Of a stretch of DNA of 64,000 bases, positions 40,501-55,500 are shown in pieces. Both the position numbers and the translations under genes were made by a program. How positions within the stretch are numbered: position 1 is the stretch's first letter; every line of letters begins with the position of its first letter. Source of the DNA: Lutjanus erythropterus (taxonomy: Eukaryota; Chordata; Actinopteri; Lutjaniformes; Lutjanidae); the NCBI GenBank assembly GCA_020091685.1, contig CM034613.1:17380932-17444931 (forward strand). Reading direction: 5' to 3'. Below the pieces are notes generated by a model that saw only the letters and a program-made list of their open reading frames with translations, did no database searches and was not told the origin of the DNA.

Positions 40501-43500
40501 GATTTTCTTTGAAGCCAAGAATCAAAATGTGTTGTTTCTAATTGGATATCTGAACACAGAGAGCTTTTGGTCTCAGTTTATACATTTCTGACAACTCTGA
40601 AAGTGTCAAAGCCACTGTAGAAAACACCATCACCATCATGAATCAATTCACCACTTGATTGTTTACCTTAAAGGGATAGTTCGGATTATTTAAAGTGGGG
40701 CTTATTGATAGTCAGTGTATTATCTACAGTAGACATGTTTTAAGTTTGGAGAAGCAGAGGGGAGTACCAGCATGGAAGCCTGTGGACAGCAACAAAAGGT
40801 ATTTCATACACTTAAAAATGTCCACCTAAAAAAAAGGCAGTATCAGTTTGTGTGTACACTGTATTTAGAATATTTTCACTGCTTTACCTTGCCATCGGAC
40901 AGCCGTTTCCAATGAGAAACCACCATTATACAATCCAAATATCACCCTTTCCAAACCAACCAAACTCCATAGGTGAAAGAAGTCATTTCACCTTGCAGGA
41001 AAAAGTAGTTGCTGGTCTACCGCTGCCTTTATCAGTTAGTTTTTATGTGTTATTGTGTGAGTTCTGAGCTAACCTTTTAAAACAGAGAAGTTACACAATA
41101 GCACAATTAAATTAACCGACTGGGGCAGTTGTAGATCAGCAACTCCGGTGCTCTGAGGTAGAATTGCTGATTTCACCTATGGAGTTTGGTGCGTTTGGAG
41201 AGAGCGATATTAGGGTTATGTAACTGCAGTTTCCCATCGAAGCAGGTCGTCGGATGGCAAAGTAAAGCAGTGAAAATACAGTGCACACATGAACTGATAC
41301 AATTTTTTTTAGGTGGATCTTTTTTTTAAGTAGCTAAGAGACCTGGTGCTCCTCTCTGCTTCTCCAAACTGGGGATCTACCATCTACTGTAGGTAATACA
41401 CAGACTATCAACGCATAATCTCACTTCAAATAATCCAAACTATCCCTTTAAAATCACAGAAACATACACACTGGAGGAGAGGGAATAAGGACAAGGACGG
41501 GAACCAGAAAATGAAATCAATCTGCAGGAGGTGATGATGATCTTAAATTCCACACACAACGAACTAAGCTTTGAAAACACACAAGTTTAACAGAAGGCAA
41601 GACTCAAAAGCGCCACAACGCCACGCCGAAGCTGCACACAACAGAGCGGTGACCCCCCACCAAAGAAACAACACACCGAGCAGGTAGACCAAGCAACGTT
41701 TAACAAGAACAACACACAGCGAGCAGCAGCAGCGACACCCTGACACGAGCGCACACACAGAAAAAAGTACACAAAGGAGTGGGAGCAGCTGATGAGAGGA
41801 GGAAGCCACAAGACAAAATGAGACAGCGCTAAGGGAGAACAGGAGAAGAAGAAGAAGGCATGCGGAGGCGGAGGAGGAGGAGGAGGAGGAGAGGTGGTGG
41901 TGGTGGAGGAGGGGGAGAGAAAACTGAGCTCACATAACGTGTAAAAAGACAGACGAGAGTGATTTCCAATTCTAACATTTATTAGATCGACTCAATCACA
42001 GGTACAGAGTTTATTGGCAGTGATTATCTACAACAGGCATCTAGAGAGGGGGGGTGAATGACCCAGATAAAGAATGACAGGCAATTCAACAATGTCACCA
42101 GCAGCTAAGGAGCACTTGTCCTCCAATGACTAATTATTTTTCTACTATTGCTCATATTGCTACAGCACAGAGCTGACACCGTTTAATGACTCACCGGATT
42201 TAGAGAGTTGCGTAAGAAAAAAAAAAAACAACAAAAAAGGAGCTTTTTGACATTGACACTGTTGAATTGCTCTCAGCTAAAGGTGGTGGGATGGAGAGGG
42301 GTACAGCATTTGTTTTGTAATGACTGTTTAGCATTCACAGATCCGCTGACACTCCAAAACAATTTCACGGGTCTGGTGTGCTACGATGTTTTCTAATTGT
42401 ACATAATGAGCCCGTAATGCCAGGAAACACAGCTGCTAATCTCATCACTTTCAATCGTTCACTTGTTCTGAATTATAATCTTCAGCACAACATTCACTCA
42501 CTACAGTACTGTCATTATGCATATAATATTAAAGGGTAACTCAAATATTTTTTTTTAACCTGGATTCCCGTGTTTTTGTGTCTAAATCACAAATGGGGGC
42601 AACAGTTTTTTAAATTGGTCCAAGCGTCAGAAGCACAACATCAAAGTACTTCCACTGAAAGAGGCTGTTTTTGTCTCTGAAAGGTTCAGATCGTTATTTT
42701 AAGTCTAATTACATTTTGGAAAGAATCCCTACAAAGGTGGACCTTTTATTAAAGAGTAAGATCCGTCATTACGTCAGCAAGGCAAGTTATTTTATCATCA
42801 TTATTTTCATTCAAACGTGACAGAAACAAAATAAAACTTAGCAAAAATGTTTTGGCTTTGTCTAAAAAAAACCTTAATTTACAGCATTAGATGTGAAAAT
42901 ATTAGATGATGAACAAGCGGGAGGTCAGACATCAGAGAAACAGTGAGTAGAACCAGAGTTTTTTCACATCTGCCTCGGTGCATAACGGTTTCATTTCGAC
43001 TGTTGATTGTTGGAGCAGTGGAAAGACGAGCCAAAACGTTTTTGGTGAGTTTTATTTTGCTTCTGTCTCTTGTGAATGAAGATAACGATGTTAAAATTAC
43101 AGTTTTGCAAATGAAGACTGGTTAGTTTGGCGAGAGCAATAAAACAGCTGTTTCTGGTTAAACAAAACATATCTTACTCTTAAAAATCTGTGTAAAGCAA
43201 CAATAAATGTGCTGAGTTTGTCACACCACTCAACCAAATCTGAATGATTGTAGTATATAAAATTAGGTCTCAGCCATTAAAAAATGAGACAGTTTCAGCA
43301 ACTGTTCTTACATATACAATGTGTTTAGAGGAAAAAGAGATTTCACTTTACATAGACTTTTAAAAAAATCTCTGTAGAGATCCTTTCCATAATATTGTCA
43401 GACACTTACTATAATAATCTGAGCCTGTCAGTGGCAAAAACATGCACTTTTAATGAATGTACTTTGACGTGCAGTTACCCAGAGGGATCCTCCTGCTGGT

Positions 43501-46500
43501 TGCAACGTTCACCCTCAGTACTGGACCCATTCCAAACATTGTTGCCCCCATCAGTCACTTAGACACCAAAATAGGAAAACAGGGTCCAGATTTAAAAACA
43601 AAGTTTACCCTTTAATATACATAAGCTTTAAAATCAATTACATCACCATTCTCATGCACCATAAACTACAAAATAAACTAAATATTTCACTGGAATAAAC
43701 CATTCCCAGTCATATAACCCGGCAATTTGTGGCAGCGTGGGAAGTGACATCCATCCAAGTAAACGTTACTCACTGAACAAAATATACACATCACTATTTA
43801 CATTTACATGCTTTTCTAAGTTGAATAAAACAAATCAGTTTAAATGATTGGCAAACTGAGGAAGAGTCAATATCAATTTGTCATTAAAGTGCATCAGAGT
43901 CAGTGTTGAGGGAGTTTGATCATGAAGGTGGTCGGGTTCAGAGCGCACACATGCACATACGACACACACGCAAACACACGAGCACTGGTGCGTTACACTG
44001 TAGAAATACCTGAGCTGGACTTTCCCTCTCCACCCGCGTCTTGAGACTTGGAGCAGGGTGGCGGTGGGGTGAAGTTGGCTTCAGGCAGGCTGCTCTCGAA
44101 GGACGGCATGGAGGGCGGCGATGGAGGCAGCAGGGTGCTGTTGGGGCTGTTGATGTCGCCCTCCCCCACCAGGGTCAGGTCGGTGTGGACGTCCTCCTCC
44201 ACGGTGCGGAGGCTCGGCCGGATGTCTGAGGACCGGGAGATTGGGGACAGGTGGGTGCCGAAAGTGGGATGGCGGGGAGGGGGCAACAGGCACCGCCTGG
44301 TCCCGGAGTGTCCATTGGCACTGGAGCTGAGGGAGGAGTCCAGACTCTCCGAGCGAAGGCTGGAGGTGAGGGCGCCCCGTGGGGAGATGCCGTTCTCCCG
44401 GGTCTGTTTCAGGGAGTCAGGGGTGGAGCAGGCCAGGTCGGGTGGAGTCAGGCGCAGGAAGTCAGGCAGCACCAGGTCGTCTTTGTTCAGGAGTCCACGC
44501 TGGTCGTTAGCTCGGGTGCTCTGCGCCCGGCTCAGCAGCTCAAAGAATTCTGCAAAACAGATCAAACAAGGTCCCTCACTTAAAAGCACAATATGTCATT
44601 TCTACTGCTACGGGTCTCTCACATACAAACAATAACAAAGATGTAGTTTAATGACATTATTTCCCAGCTTTGTTAAATACTCAGTTCTGATTGGCCAACT
44701 CCTGCATTCTAAGACCAGACTGGTCTTGTTGTTATAAGACAGTTTAATGCAGAAATGTTACATATTACAGCTTTAACCCTCCAAACAGGTGAGCACCTGG
44801 AAGAAAAGGATTAGTTGGATTTAACATGCAGCGTAGCAGCCTCACACCTGACAGAGAATATAACCCTCCAGAGGTGCCAAAGATGGAAAGTTAGTCCTGA
44901 GGCAAAGCGAAGCTAGGAAATCCACCAACAAGTCAAAAAAAGAGAGAGAGAAAGAGAGAGAGAGAAGGAAAAGGGGGATTTACCTTCAGCTTCATCTATA
45001 TTAATCTTTTTCTGTTTTCTCTTTTCCCCTGGGAGTGCTGAGTCTGGTCCACTTGCTCTCACAGAAAAGTCCTTTGGTGTTGACCTCTCATCTCCCTGCA
45101 GATGCAACAATAACAATGCACTCTGTTAGGAGATGGAGGGATGGGGGAGGAGGAGGAGGAGAAGCAGGAGGAGGAGGGTGGGGGTCGTATGGGGGGGAGG
45201 CCAAGCACGAGCTGCCAAGCACCCGACTGAGCAGAGTGTCCAGATCATGTAAAGATGAGCCCGGTCCATCTGGTGGCTCTGTGTCTTTACTGACCTTGCT
45301 AGCATCTAGACCGAGTGCTATCTGCCTACATATGGTGCAGTAACTCGAGCATGGAGGAACATGAGCGAGTGAGTCAGCGACAGGCAGTGTTAGGGCAGAG
45401 AATACCAAAAAAAAAAAAAAAAAAATCAGAAAATACACCGATTTAAAGCTCATCAAAGCTGGTAAGTGTTAATAAAGATTAATACGGGCCACTATTAAAT
45501 TACACCAAATGTTGCAGAAGCAGCGCAGCAATAGGAAAGGACAAAACACCACATCTGGACAGTTAGGCAACGTGATGTGTGAGATAAAGATGTCACGAAT
45601 ACTTACTGTAGCAGAGAAGCTCCTGGTTGGAGGGTGGCCTTTTAAGGAGGAAGACTTTGATTTGTCTGAGGGGAAAGAGAGAGACGTGTGTGAACAAATC
45701 ATCAGGTTGACAAACTGATGAGGAGACTGTGAGACGGAGAGGAGAGGTGAGGACACTTAAGACATGAGAGATGTGCTGCAAAACTTGAATATATTAATCA
45801 ATGGAATAAGTGATGTGGAAGTGATTTACAATTGACAGATGCATTTCTGGAAACTGGTGGAAGGAAGATTCTAGTGGGGAAAAAAAAACTTCTCCAATCC
45901 AAATAAAATGTAAAATAAAATAACTGACAGTTTGGAATATTTAGGATGGTTTCCACCAACAAAGATTCATTCTGAAATCTGATTGAACCTGTTTTTAAAC
46001 CTCAGTTTAGTTTTTAATCTAAACCTAGATTAAATTCAGTTCTGTTGCACCAAACTTTTAAAGTCCAATTTCAATCTTATGCTGAAGAAGGTTTATCAAC
46101 CTTTTTGAGATGGATTGAACAAAATAATGAATCATGAAGAAACTTAAGGGGAAAAACTCAAACCAACTGAGGTTCATGATGCGTCTCTTCTGTCTTTCAC
46201 TCCAGTTAATCCATTAAAACAGTCTGCGTGTCGTCTGTTTTTTAATCATCTATTATTCGCTCATATTGCTCCTTTAATTGGCCAACAGGTTTTTTCTCAA
46301 AGGAGAAGTTAGACCTTCTCTTATGAGTCATCATCATAAACAGACAAACTAGACATATATTAATAATATTCTTTGTTACTGTTTAAGGTAGCTAGAAAAA
46401 ATGTAACGCGCTGTTAAGGGATACAGCACTTTAATTTATGATTATTATTCTTCTAATTTATTGTTATTCGGGTAAGGAAGCATCTCCATATTGACTTATC

Positions 46501-49500
46501 TTTTGGTTTACATCAATTAACTTAGATTTACTAAAGTGAGACTAGTTTTTAATTGTGCAACAGAGCTCTGCTTAAATTTAAATCTGAATTTAGTCAATTT
46601 AACCCCAGTTTTTTAGACTCAGTCTTAGATTAAATTAATCTTCGTTGGTGCAAACCAGTCTTAATGTTATATATTATGTTACAGTGTGTTAGATGGTGTT
46701 ACCTTTGACTGAAGCCGGGTCCGCTCGCTCTAACACGACCCGCAGACCGTCCAAACTCGATATGGGGGCGCCCAGGTCCAGCGGCTCAGTTTCTCCACTC
46801 TAAAACACAATTTCACATTCGTTAGCATCTTCACCTGTTGTTCAGAAGTTGAATATGTTACAATTCTTCCTTAGTATATGGCTCATATTTGAGTTCAACA
46901 GCCTTTGCTTAATTCATAAACCATCTTTCAGCTCTGGTCTACTGTATATTACAGTTATAATGCCTGGACTGGCCACAGGACTAAAATAAATCATCTGGCA
47001 GAGGTTTAGGGGAGGAGTAAAGAGTCGGAATATTTGAGGGGTGTCGTCATTCTTAATTATAGCCCTGGTGCTCCATCTTCCGAGGCCGGGCTGAGTCACA
47101 GCGCTAACCACCGTGTAGAGATGGAAAAGGATGCGGTCGCTTCCCTCCCCTAACCATGATACTCCACCCTGTGGCACTGTCACACACTGCACAGGCTGCT
47201 CTCAGGACACACAGGAGATTCAAAAACATTAAGGAAGGCACTGTGGCCACCGGGCACGACTTACTATTTTGGCCACGAGATCGCTGAGGTGGAGGCCATA
47301 TTTGGCCACCACGGGACGCAGGACCTCGGTGACAGGTTTGGTAGGTTTGGCTTTCAACCCCACGGAGCGGTTAATAGGTACCAGGTCCAACCTAGGAGCA
47401 AATTACACAAGTGAGTAGTCAGCATGGACAGAAAAGTGTAGACAGAAAATGTGATATTCAGATGAAAAATTCACATGATAATCGATACCTGAACAAGGTC
47501 CGCTTCTCCAGCCTCAAGTCTCGAGAGCTCAGGGTCATGCAGTCTTGGTCCAACACCAAAGGCTGTGAGGACAAAAGCATGAAATCACACATTAGCAACA
47601 CATAAAGGGAAGATCCTTTATTCTCCCTAAGTGGGGCTGCACTGAATGTCATTTGATTTACATTTGATGCTTTTATTGAGGTTTTCGAATGAAGCTTACA
47701 TAAAATATGACGTCGCTGTACTAAAAAAAAAAAATCCATTAACAAAATCCTCAAATTGAATAAAGTGATTCATTGGATCAAATGAGTCAGTCGTTTTTTA
47801 TTAAAGCAACTTTCTTTTAATGAAAATCACTCATCAGTTTAATCAGAATAAATGTAATTTTTAGTGCTGTTAGCATTCCTCCCTCTGTGTGCATCAAGCT
47901 GGAGAACAAACAGTTTTTTGACCACAGTGAAAATTTTTGTTTTTTAAAAGGCTAAATGTCAAACTTTTGAACTGGTGCTGAATATCTTGTTAGATAAAAA
48001 CATGCTGTGAATTTTGGAACTGATTACATCTTTTTCTTTACAACACTCTGGAGTTGTGGGTAAGGTTATTAGAGTTAACTAAAACTATGACATTTCAGTT
48101 AATCTTCTCACAAAACTAACTGAAATAAAATAAAAAATATAAAGAAGTCACAAGCAATTCTATGTAGCCAAAGTAATCCACTAATTGTTTCAGTCACTTT
48201 TCAAGCAAAAATGTCATTAGCTGGTTCGAGCTCCAGAGTCTTTGAGTTTTGTACTATTTGTTGGACAAAAGAGGCAATCTGAAGACATGACTGAGAAACG
48301 ATGAGGAGAATTTTTTGGCAGATAGGCAGATGAATTGATAATGAAAATAATTGTTAGTTGCAGCTCTATATATTAGTGTAGACTAATCTTTATGCAACTG
48401 TGCAGAAATACTGGGTTAAACCAGAATGAGTAGACATGCAAGAAACATGCGAACAGAAAAGCTGCTGCATTCGAATGTTGATTCAGAATTTGAAGGCCAA
48501 TGTTATGAACAAAGCAACTACAAGCTGTAGCATCTTTATACAGTACAACAATGACTCCTCACAGAATAAAGCCTGTTAAAATGCAAAGTGTAGTCGCGCT
48601 GTGTTTACCAAGGTTTGATTTATAATAAACACAGGCTTGAGTCAATTCATTCAAGAGGTGCTTGCAGCAGTGTTCTGCATCCTGACGTATTAGCAGCAGA
48701 TGTTCTGAGCATTTGTCAGTAATTTGTTTGGCGCTAGCGTCTGCCTCTCCCTCACCTTCTCCCCTCCCACCAGGAAGAGGTCAACGGCAGCGATGTTGAT
48801 GCTGATGTTCTGACAGAGGTCTTGCAGGACTTCCCGTATGGAGGCACCGGGCCGGAGAGTGATGGAAGAGCAGGAGCCATCGGGAAGCATGACGCTGCAG
48901 TGTTTGGGGGAGCGTTCCCACACTCCAACTGAGTGCCGATTATCGGCCTGTGGATGCGAAAAAGATTCAAAGCTTAATTTAACAAGAGCGACTGAATTAT
49001 GGCTCCAAGCGTCACGGATACATAGGGTCAGTTCATTTGCTATCCGTAATCGAAAAATGAGTGGGCTGACAAGTAAGAAATAAAAAAATAAACAACTCCA
49101 GCCTATTATGATGGCTTCACCAGACACTGGGCTCTGTGTTGCCATGGTGATCTGTCCAGAGGAATCTTACCTCAATCTTGCCAGCAGAGCAGGAAGTGGC
49201 CATCTCCAGACTGGTACCGGACGACAAGGAGCCCTGGGACTCCCTCCGCCCATTACTGCCCCAGTAGTCTACACAGAAGCAGCACAGAGGAAGATGAATT
49301 CAGGCAGATAAGAGACGTTTCACATCAAATGACACTCGCAATATCCAACACAGAGGCAGCATTGAGCTATAACGTGACTAATAGCAATGTCTTTGATTTA
49401 TGATTGTAGTTTGGCGCCACAAAATCTTGGCAAGCGAAAAGGTGTTTGTCATCAAACAAGATAATTTGTGAATAAACAGGCGGTGTTTTGTTACATTAAA

Positions 49501-52500
49501 GTGCAGCTACATTCAGTGTGAGACATTTATGTTAAAACAACAGTGTGAAATGCACACCAGGTTCAGTTTAGTATCACATTATCTGTAACTATCTCACTCA
49601 TACTTGTATTATCACCTCTGCTAGTGTATTATTGTATATATACTATTTATATATATATGTTTTTTATTCTTCTTAAAAGTTTTTTATAATGTTCAGTTAA
49701 GAATTTCTCTTTATCTTGGTCTTATACACAAAGAATCCTTTCAAGTTAGTTAAACAGATGCAGCAAACTTATAACATTAGCTAACGTTACATCACAGTCT
49801 AGTTTATATCTATAGCTTAAATACTTTAATGTGTAATAAAATCAACAATAAATAAATAACTCCTGAGAGGAAGATGTCCTCTTTATTATGAATGACTTCT
49901 GTCTAATCTAAAGTAATTCTTGACAGTTTTCTTGGATTTCTTTGTGTAATTAGTGATGTGTTTTTTGGCCCGAACAGACGAGTTGTAATTTTGAATGGAG
50001 GCGATAACAGGTATAACGAGCACCAGTACAAGCAAACAAACGGTATCCATGGAAACGTTAAATCTTCACAGCTGTAAAATCTCTTTCGATGCTGTAAGTG
50101 CAGCATTCAGGGTTTTCCTCAACTAAGGAAGACTTCTGAGGGATTCTGTACCCGAGTAGATTTCCAGGCAAGAAGAAAATAAGCCGTAAGTGTCACACAT
50201 AAAGAGGAAACTAACAGCGTTTTGTGCAAGTGGCCCCTGGCTCTTTGTGAATGATACTTGAGTGAGTTGCAACAAGTATGTTTTTGCCAGTGTGTGTAAT
50301 ACTTTGATCACTGTGGGGCAGCTGTGTTTCTACATGCCTCCCCCGCGTGTAGCTCATGGAGCTCTGGAGCTGGCAGCGATTTGGTGTCTTGTTCAAGGAC
50401 ACATCAGCACTTTGGAAGTTTGTGTGTTGCAAAAGCTTTAAACAGTCGGTATAACAGAAGGAGGCGGGTCTGTTTATCAATTACTCACCGAGGTTAATGT
50501 CTCCTATGTCCTTCTTCTTCGGGCCCTTTCCAAAGCTCCTGTTGCGGGACCATGAGAAAAAGATGCCGCGTTTCTTGTCGGCGCTCTCGTCCCTGCTGTC
50601 TTCATTCAGCGACCTCCCTGACCTCTGCTTTCTGCCGTCCTGTTGGGCGGGACAGACACAACAATTAACAAACAAGGTCAAGAATGTCACACTTCCACGA
50701 AAAAAGTCAATTTTTTGCATTCATAAAGCAACAGCTGCACCTTTTTCGGAGTGGAAAGTGTTGAGCGGTCAGAGCTGGCGCTGTGTTTGGAAGGTGCGGG
50801 ACTGCAGGGAATCTGGTAGGGGTCCGGCAAGGGTCGGCCATCCACCTCAGCGCGCATACACTCTTGGTAAAGAGAGGACTTGAGGAATCGTGAATAACTG
50901 TCGAACTTCATCAGGTTGAAGATCTGTAGACGTGGAGGGAAATGACAGAGGAGATGAAGGGGTTAGTGAAAGTGATGGAGAGGACAGCGAGTCACGTCGG
51001 GTCAAAAATGAGGGAGTGAGGAGGAGAAAATGAAACACAGACAGAAGAAACTACCAGTGTTAACATATGGTTACAGCTTATGTTATGACAGGTGTCTTAA
51101 CAGTTAACATTTTATCATGGGCAGGCTGAAAATATACAGATCTCTGACTGCATGTCTATGTGTCTGTGTGTACAGTATGTGCTAGATTCTCTGTGGGTGT
51201 ATGCCAGTTTGTGTTTATCTCTCTGGTAAAGGCTCAGAGCCCTTTCGTAAACAAACCCAGATGGCCACTAAAAAAACCCAATATGCTTGTGCAAAGTGAC
51301 TAAAGGCTAGATGAGAGCAAACCCCCCGACTGCACACAGAATCCCTCCTGCTTACAATGCTGTCAGGAAAAACGTCTTGATCTTCAGCGCTGAAACAGCT
51401 GAATAATTTAAATTAGTGGAAGTCTAAATTGAGGTCACCGCTGCTGCTGCTGTGTTGCTCGTACCTGTAGCTGCTGCGTCTTGAACATGTCGGGCCGCGG
51501 GGACGTGAGGACGTCATCAGCCAGCTGGGCCTGGCTGTCGATGTTCACCGGCATGGTGGCCTTGCTGGACAGGAAGCTGTTGTAGATCTCTCCGGCTTTC
51601 TGAGACAGCTGCAGGAGAAGAGGTTTGATAATCCAAAATATCAAGAACAACTATAGAAAATCACATCACTAATTGTCTTCTTATCTACTCTCAACAGCCT
51701 TCAAACTGTAATTTAAGGCTTCATGTACATACTGTAATATGAAGCATCTAAAAAGTGTTAGTGCTATTTAAGATTTAAAATAATATCATTTAAATTTCTA
51801 TACACTTTCCTGATTTTGAGGTTTAATCTGGCATGATAATGCTCAGATGCTGCACAAAACAAACGTTATTAAATCAGTATATGTGTTTTTAGTGTTGAGA
51901 TTTCCCCCAGAGGGAAACAAAAAGCTTAAGCTTCACTAGCTGAAACTTACAAAGACTGGACAAACCGCACATAAAAATTGTTTTTCACCAACTTGCAAAG
52001 ACTTTTTAGTCTTTGACAGTCAGGAAGGGTCATAAACCTCTGAACAACTGGTGTTCTGACAGTAGACAACCACACAAATCCTGTTTATGTGCAGCGCAAT
52101 TTGCAAAGAAAAAAAGGAGAAAAAATGTATATAAAGGTCAAGTCTTATGAAATTGTGCGCTCAGAATGCTATTGCATGTGCACAAGATACAGTTCATTCC
52201 CACCTTTTGATTAATTTGTGCATTCAAGGTACAATATGTTCCCACCTTTTGATTATTTTGTGTGCACGAGATATAATTAATTCCTACCTTTTAATTATTG
52301 TGTGCAGGAGATGCAATTCGTTCCCACCTTCTAATTATTCTGTTTGCATGAACTACCATTCGTTCACACCTTTTGATTATTTTGTTTGCATGAGATACAA
52401 TTCGTTCACACATTTTGATTCATTTGTGAATCAAAAGGTGGGAACAAATTGTATCTTGTCTGCACGCAGTAGCATTCTGAGGGTTCGATGTAGCAAAATG

Positions 52501-55500
52501 TGGCCTTGATATATATATTTTCTTCTATGGCCACTCTGGGGCTCCGCAGATAAGACGAAAAAAAAAAGTACAGAGTTTGGTTGAGATCCTTAATGAAGAG
52601 GTGTGTAGGAATGTATATCCTACAGATGGAATCAGGTGAGTGAAAACTGAATCTGAAGACTTAAGATTATAACCTTCTTCTTCTTCAGAAATCTTTACAT
52701 ACTTCCACACATTGTACGATTTTATTTCATTTATTTACTTATTTCCTCCCCTTTAAGCAAATATCTGCCAAATCAGTGAATCACAGTAGAAGAAACCACC
52801 AAACAAAAGCTGTGACTGTATCTTTAGCTTCATACTGTGGCCTTACCTGCTTTTTATCAGTTGCAGGGACATGACTGAAGTATTCACAGGCCTGCCAGAA
52901 CAAGATATTCTCCTCACTGAATTCTTTCTTGAGAAATTCCTGTGGAGACAGACAGAGCAAGAGTTTCTATATCATCTCAAACCGGTGATCATTTTATCCT
53001 CTTTCTGGTGCCGTTGTTGTTGTTGAGACCAGTAGTGAGGAAAAGAAATTATTGGGTGTAATGTTGTGAACAAGATTGGTGTAAGTGTAGGCGCAGGATA
53101 GTGTAGGCGAGAGCAGCTCTGATCAGCGTGGAGGGAAGGTGAGGAGCGAGGTGGTTCTGGGACGCCAGAACTTAATGTTTGAGCCTTCTGAAGGTGTTGT
53201 GGGCTAAATACAAACACACATCTTTTATGTGGGAGGGATGGTAACATAAATGAGACGCCTGGACTCACAAAGGTTGGACATTAAAAACTACGGGCCATAC
53301 TACAGAACTTAAACTGTTTCTTAATGATTACGGTCAGTCAATGTTCCTATCCTAACTTAAGACGGGAAAAGTGTATTACACAAGCATCCTAACTTGCCCA
53401 GATCTTAAAAAAGGTCGCCTAATTTAAGGATAACCACTAAGCCATCGTAAATTTCACTTTTACACCAGCTAGCGCTAGATAAGTTATGCCTGCTAATTTA
53501 TTGCTTTTACACAGTGGAATAAATTAGATCCTAACCCTCATTGTCTTGGTTACCAAACAGTTAGGTTAGAAAGTTTCTGTAATTTGGGCCCTGTTTCTGA
53601 ACTTGAACTTATTCCAAATTGATGCAAACCTGGGATTTGTTAAGAAATGTGCTGACAAAAAGCATGAACAAAAAATGTGACTGAAGGCAATTCAATGCAT
53701 GAAGGAAGGTGGTCTAACATGACAAAGCATTTACTTCAGCATTGTATGAGAACAAAGCGTTTTTGATCCCCCCAACTGCAATCATAATGGACAATCAACT
53801 AATTACAAGCACCAAGCTCAGGAATGCACAAGTGTAAAAACTGTAGAGAATATTTTTTTAATGGTTTTTCTTCCGACATCATTTTGTTTTCCTTTCCTGC
53901 ATGAATCAAAACAAGGGTTCGATAAGAAACAAAATCAATAAGCAGAATCAATAAAAGCCAAACAGCACACATCCCTCACTGCTCACCCACTTAGTTTTAC
54001 TCTTAAAAACTTAAATCTGAACCACCAAGAGACTTCACGTTTACTTAACTTCATTTTTCGTGAAGTCTGGCAGGATTCAATCAATTTGGGAAACTTTTCT
54101 TACCGAGAAGTAGCGCACACCCACTGGATCCTGGAGGAGACGCTCGAAGCAGGCGGCCCAGCTGGCCACGCGCTGCTCCGGGACGCTTCGATGGCTGCCT
54201 GCTCCTGGAAGACTGCCATTACTGTTCAGGCTGCTCTGGCTGCAGCATCCCTGCAACTGGACTCCGCTATAGTCTGCAACACGGAAGAGAGAAACACAAA
54301 GGTTAGAGCAGGGCTCCGATGTTGAAGGGTAATTCCAGCCAGAGGGAACGTTAGAGCCACTCTTCTGTGTGCCCTCTCAAACCTTAAAATATTCTTGTGG
54401 ATTTTAACATTTTTGAGTTTTTCCTTCCTTTTGACATATCTGAGAAGTCAAACTAAGTGCTGTAATTTAATTCATGAGGGAGAACAGAGGTTTTTTAAGG
54501 AATTTTCTAAAAAACCTCAAAGAAACCATTAACAAAACATTTTTTTGTATTAGTACACATCTTCAAAAGGACCTCACAAAAAACTGGCATGTCTATGGTT
54601 TTTGGTGAAACAAGAGAGCAAGCAAAACAGTAAATAGCACATTTCAAAAGGGAAAGTTTGGATTTGGTGATGTGGGGCTTTATGAGGTTGTTATTGATAG
54701 TCAGTGTTTCAGCTACAGTAGATGGAGGTCGAAGAGGTCGAAGCAGAATATTGTAACCCCCTTCACGCTGCCATCAGACAGCCTTTTCTGACAGAAACCA
54801 CTGTTATATAAGCCAACTATCACTTTCTCCAAACCAACCAAACTCCAAAGGGAAAATCAATACTTTTACCTCACAGAGCACAGAAGATGTTGGTTTACCA
54901 CTGCTTTCATCTGTTACTTTGTTTGTGTAATTATGTGTCTTTGGTGTTTTTTTTAAAAGGTTAGTTTGGATTCACCAAAGTCACACAATAACACAAACTC
55001 CTATGGAGTTTGGTGGGTTTGGAGAGAGTGATATTTGGCTTAGGGTTGGGCGATTGGACGAACATATCGGCGATGGGCTGAATCCATCACTGATTGCTTT
55101 TTTTGGCCGATTTTTAGGGCAATGTTTGTCATTTTATTTTACTAATGTAATAGTCTGCAGAGTGACAGCCTCTGCTCTGCACCGCGCTCTCATCCACTGG
55201 CGCAGTACACACCCACTCAGCCGACCATGAGTGCTCTGAGCTGGGTGACAAGTGAGAGGAAAACAGCCTGCAGAGTGAGACTCTTTACACTCTTTTCATG
55301 CGGTGAATTAAGGATTTTTTTAAAACCAAAACAGAGTTTGTGATTGTTGGAAGAGTGGACAGAATAACAAAGACGGTTTTGGTGAGTTTTACATGTTTTT
55401 CTGTCTTGTTTTCCGAGGAGTTAATGAGCCAATTAAGCTCGTCTTCGTTTGGTGAAAGAGAGAAACTTGAATTCAGAAGGTGTATGCCAATCGCCGATGG

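Larger units (their letters stand above)
34581..44009. other. Last RGS12 intron (9.4 kb)
   Basis: Contains the candidate cassette exon, a foldback element at 40668-41452, a repeat at about 39230-39910 with a T-A-G-C-T-A-G-C-rich tandem section, and a GGA run at about 41870-41891. A segment at 42890-43150 resembles the hAT-type element at 55041-55527. The antisense frame at 34222-34482 is a shadow of the last exon. Confidence 0.6.

Noticed and set aside
44048-44635. 195-codon plus-strand frame
   Set aside because: Antisense shadow of the GC-rich RGS12 GoLoco exon.
52147-52509. 120-codon open frame with repeated hydrophobic blocks
   Set aside because: It runs through a tandem repeat; the apparent protein repeats simply mirror the DNA units.
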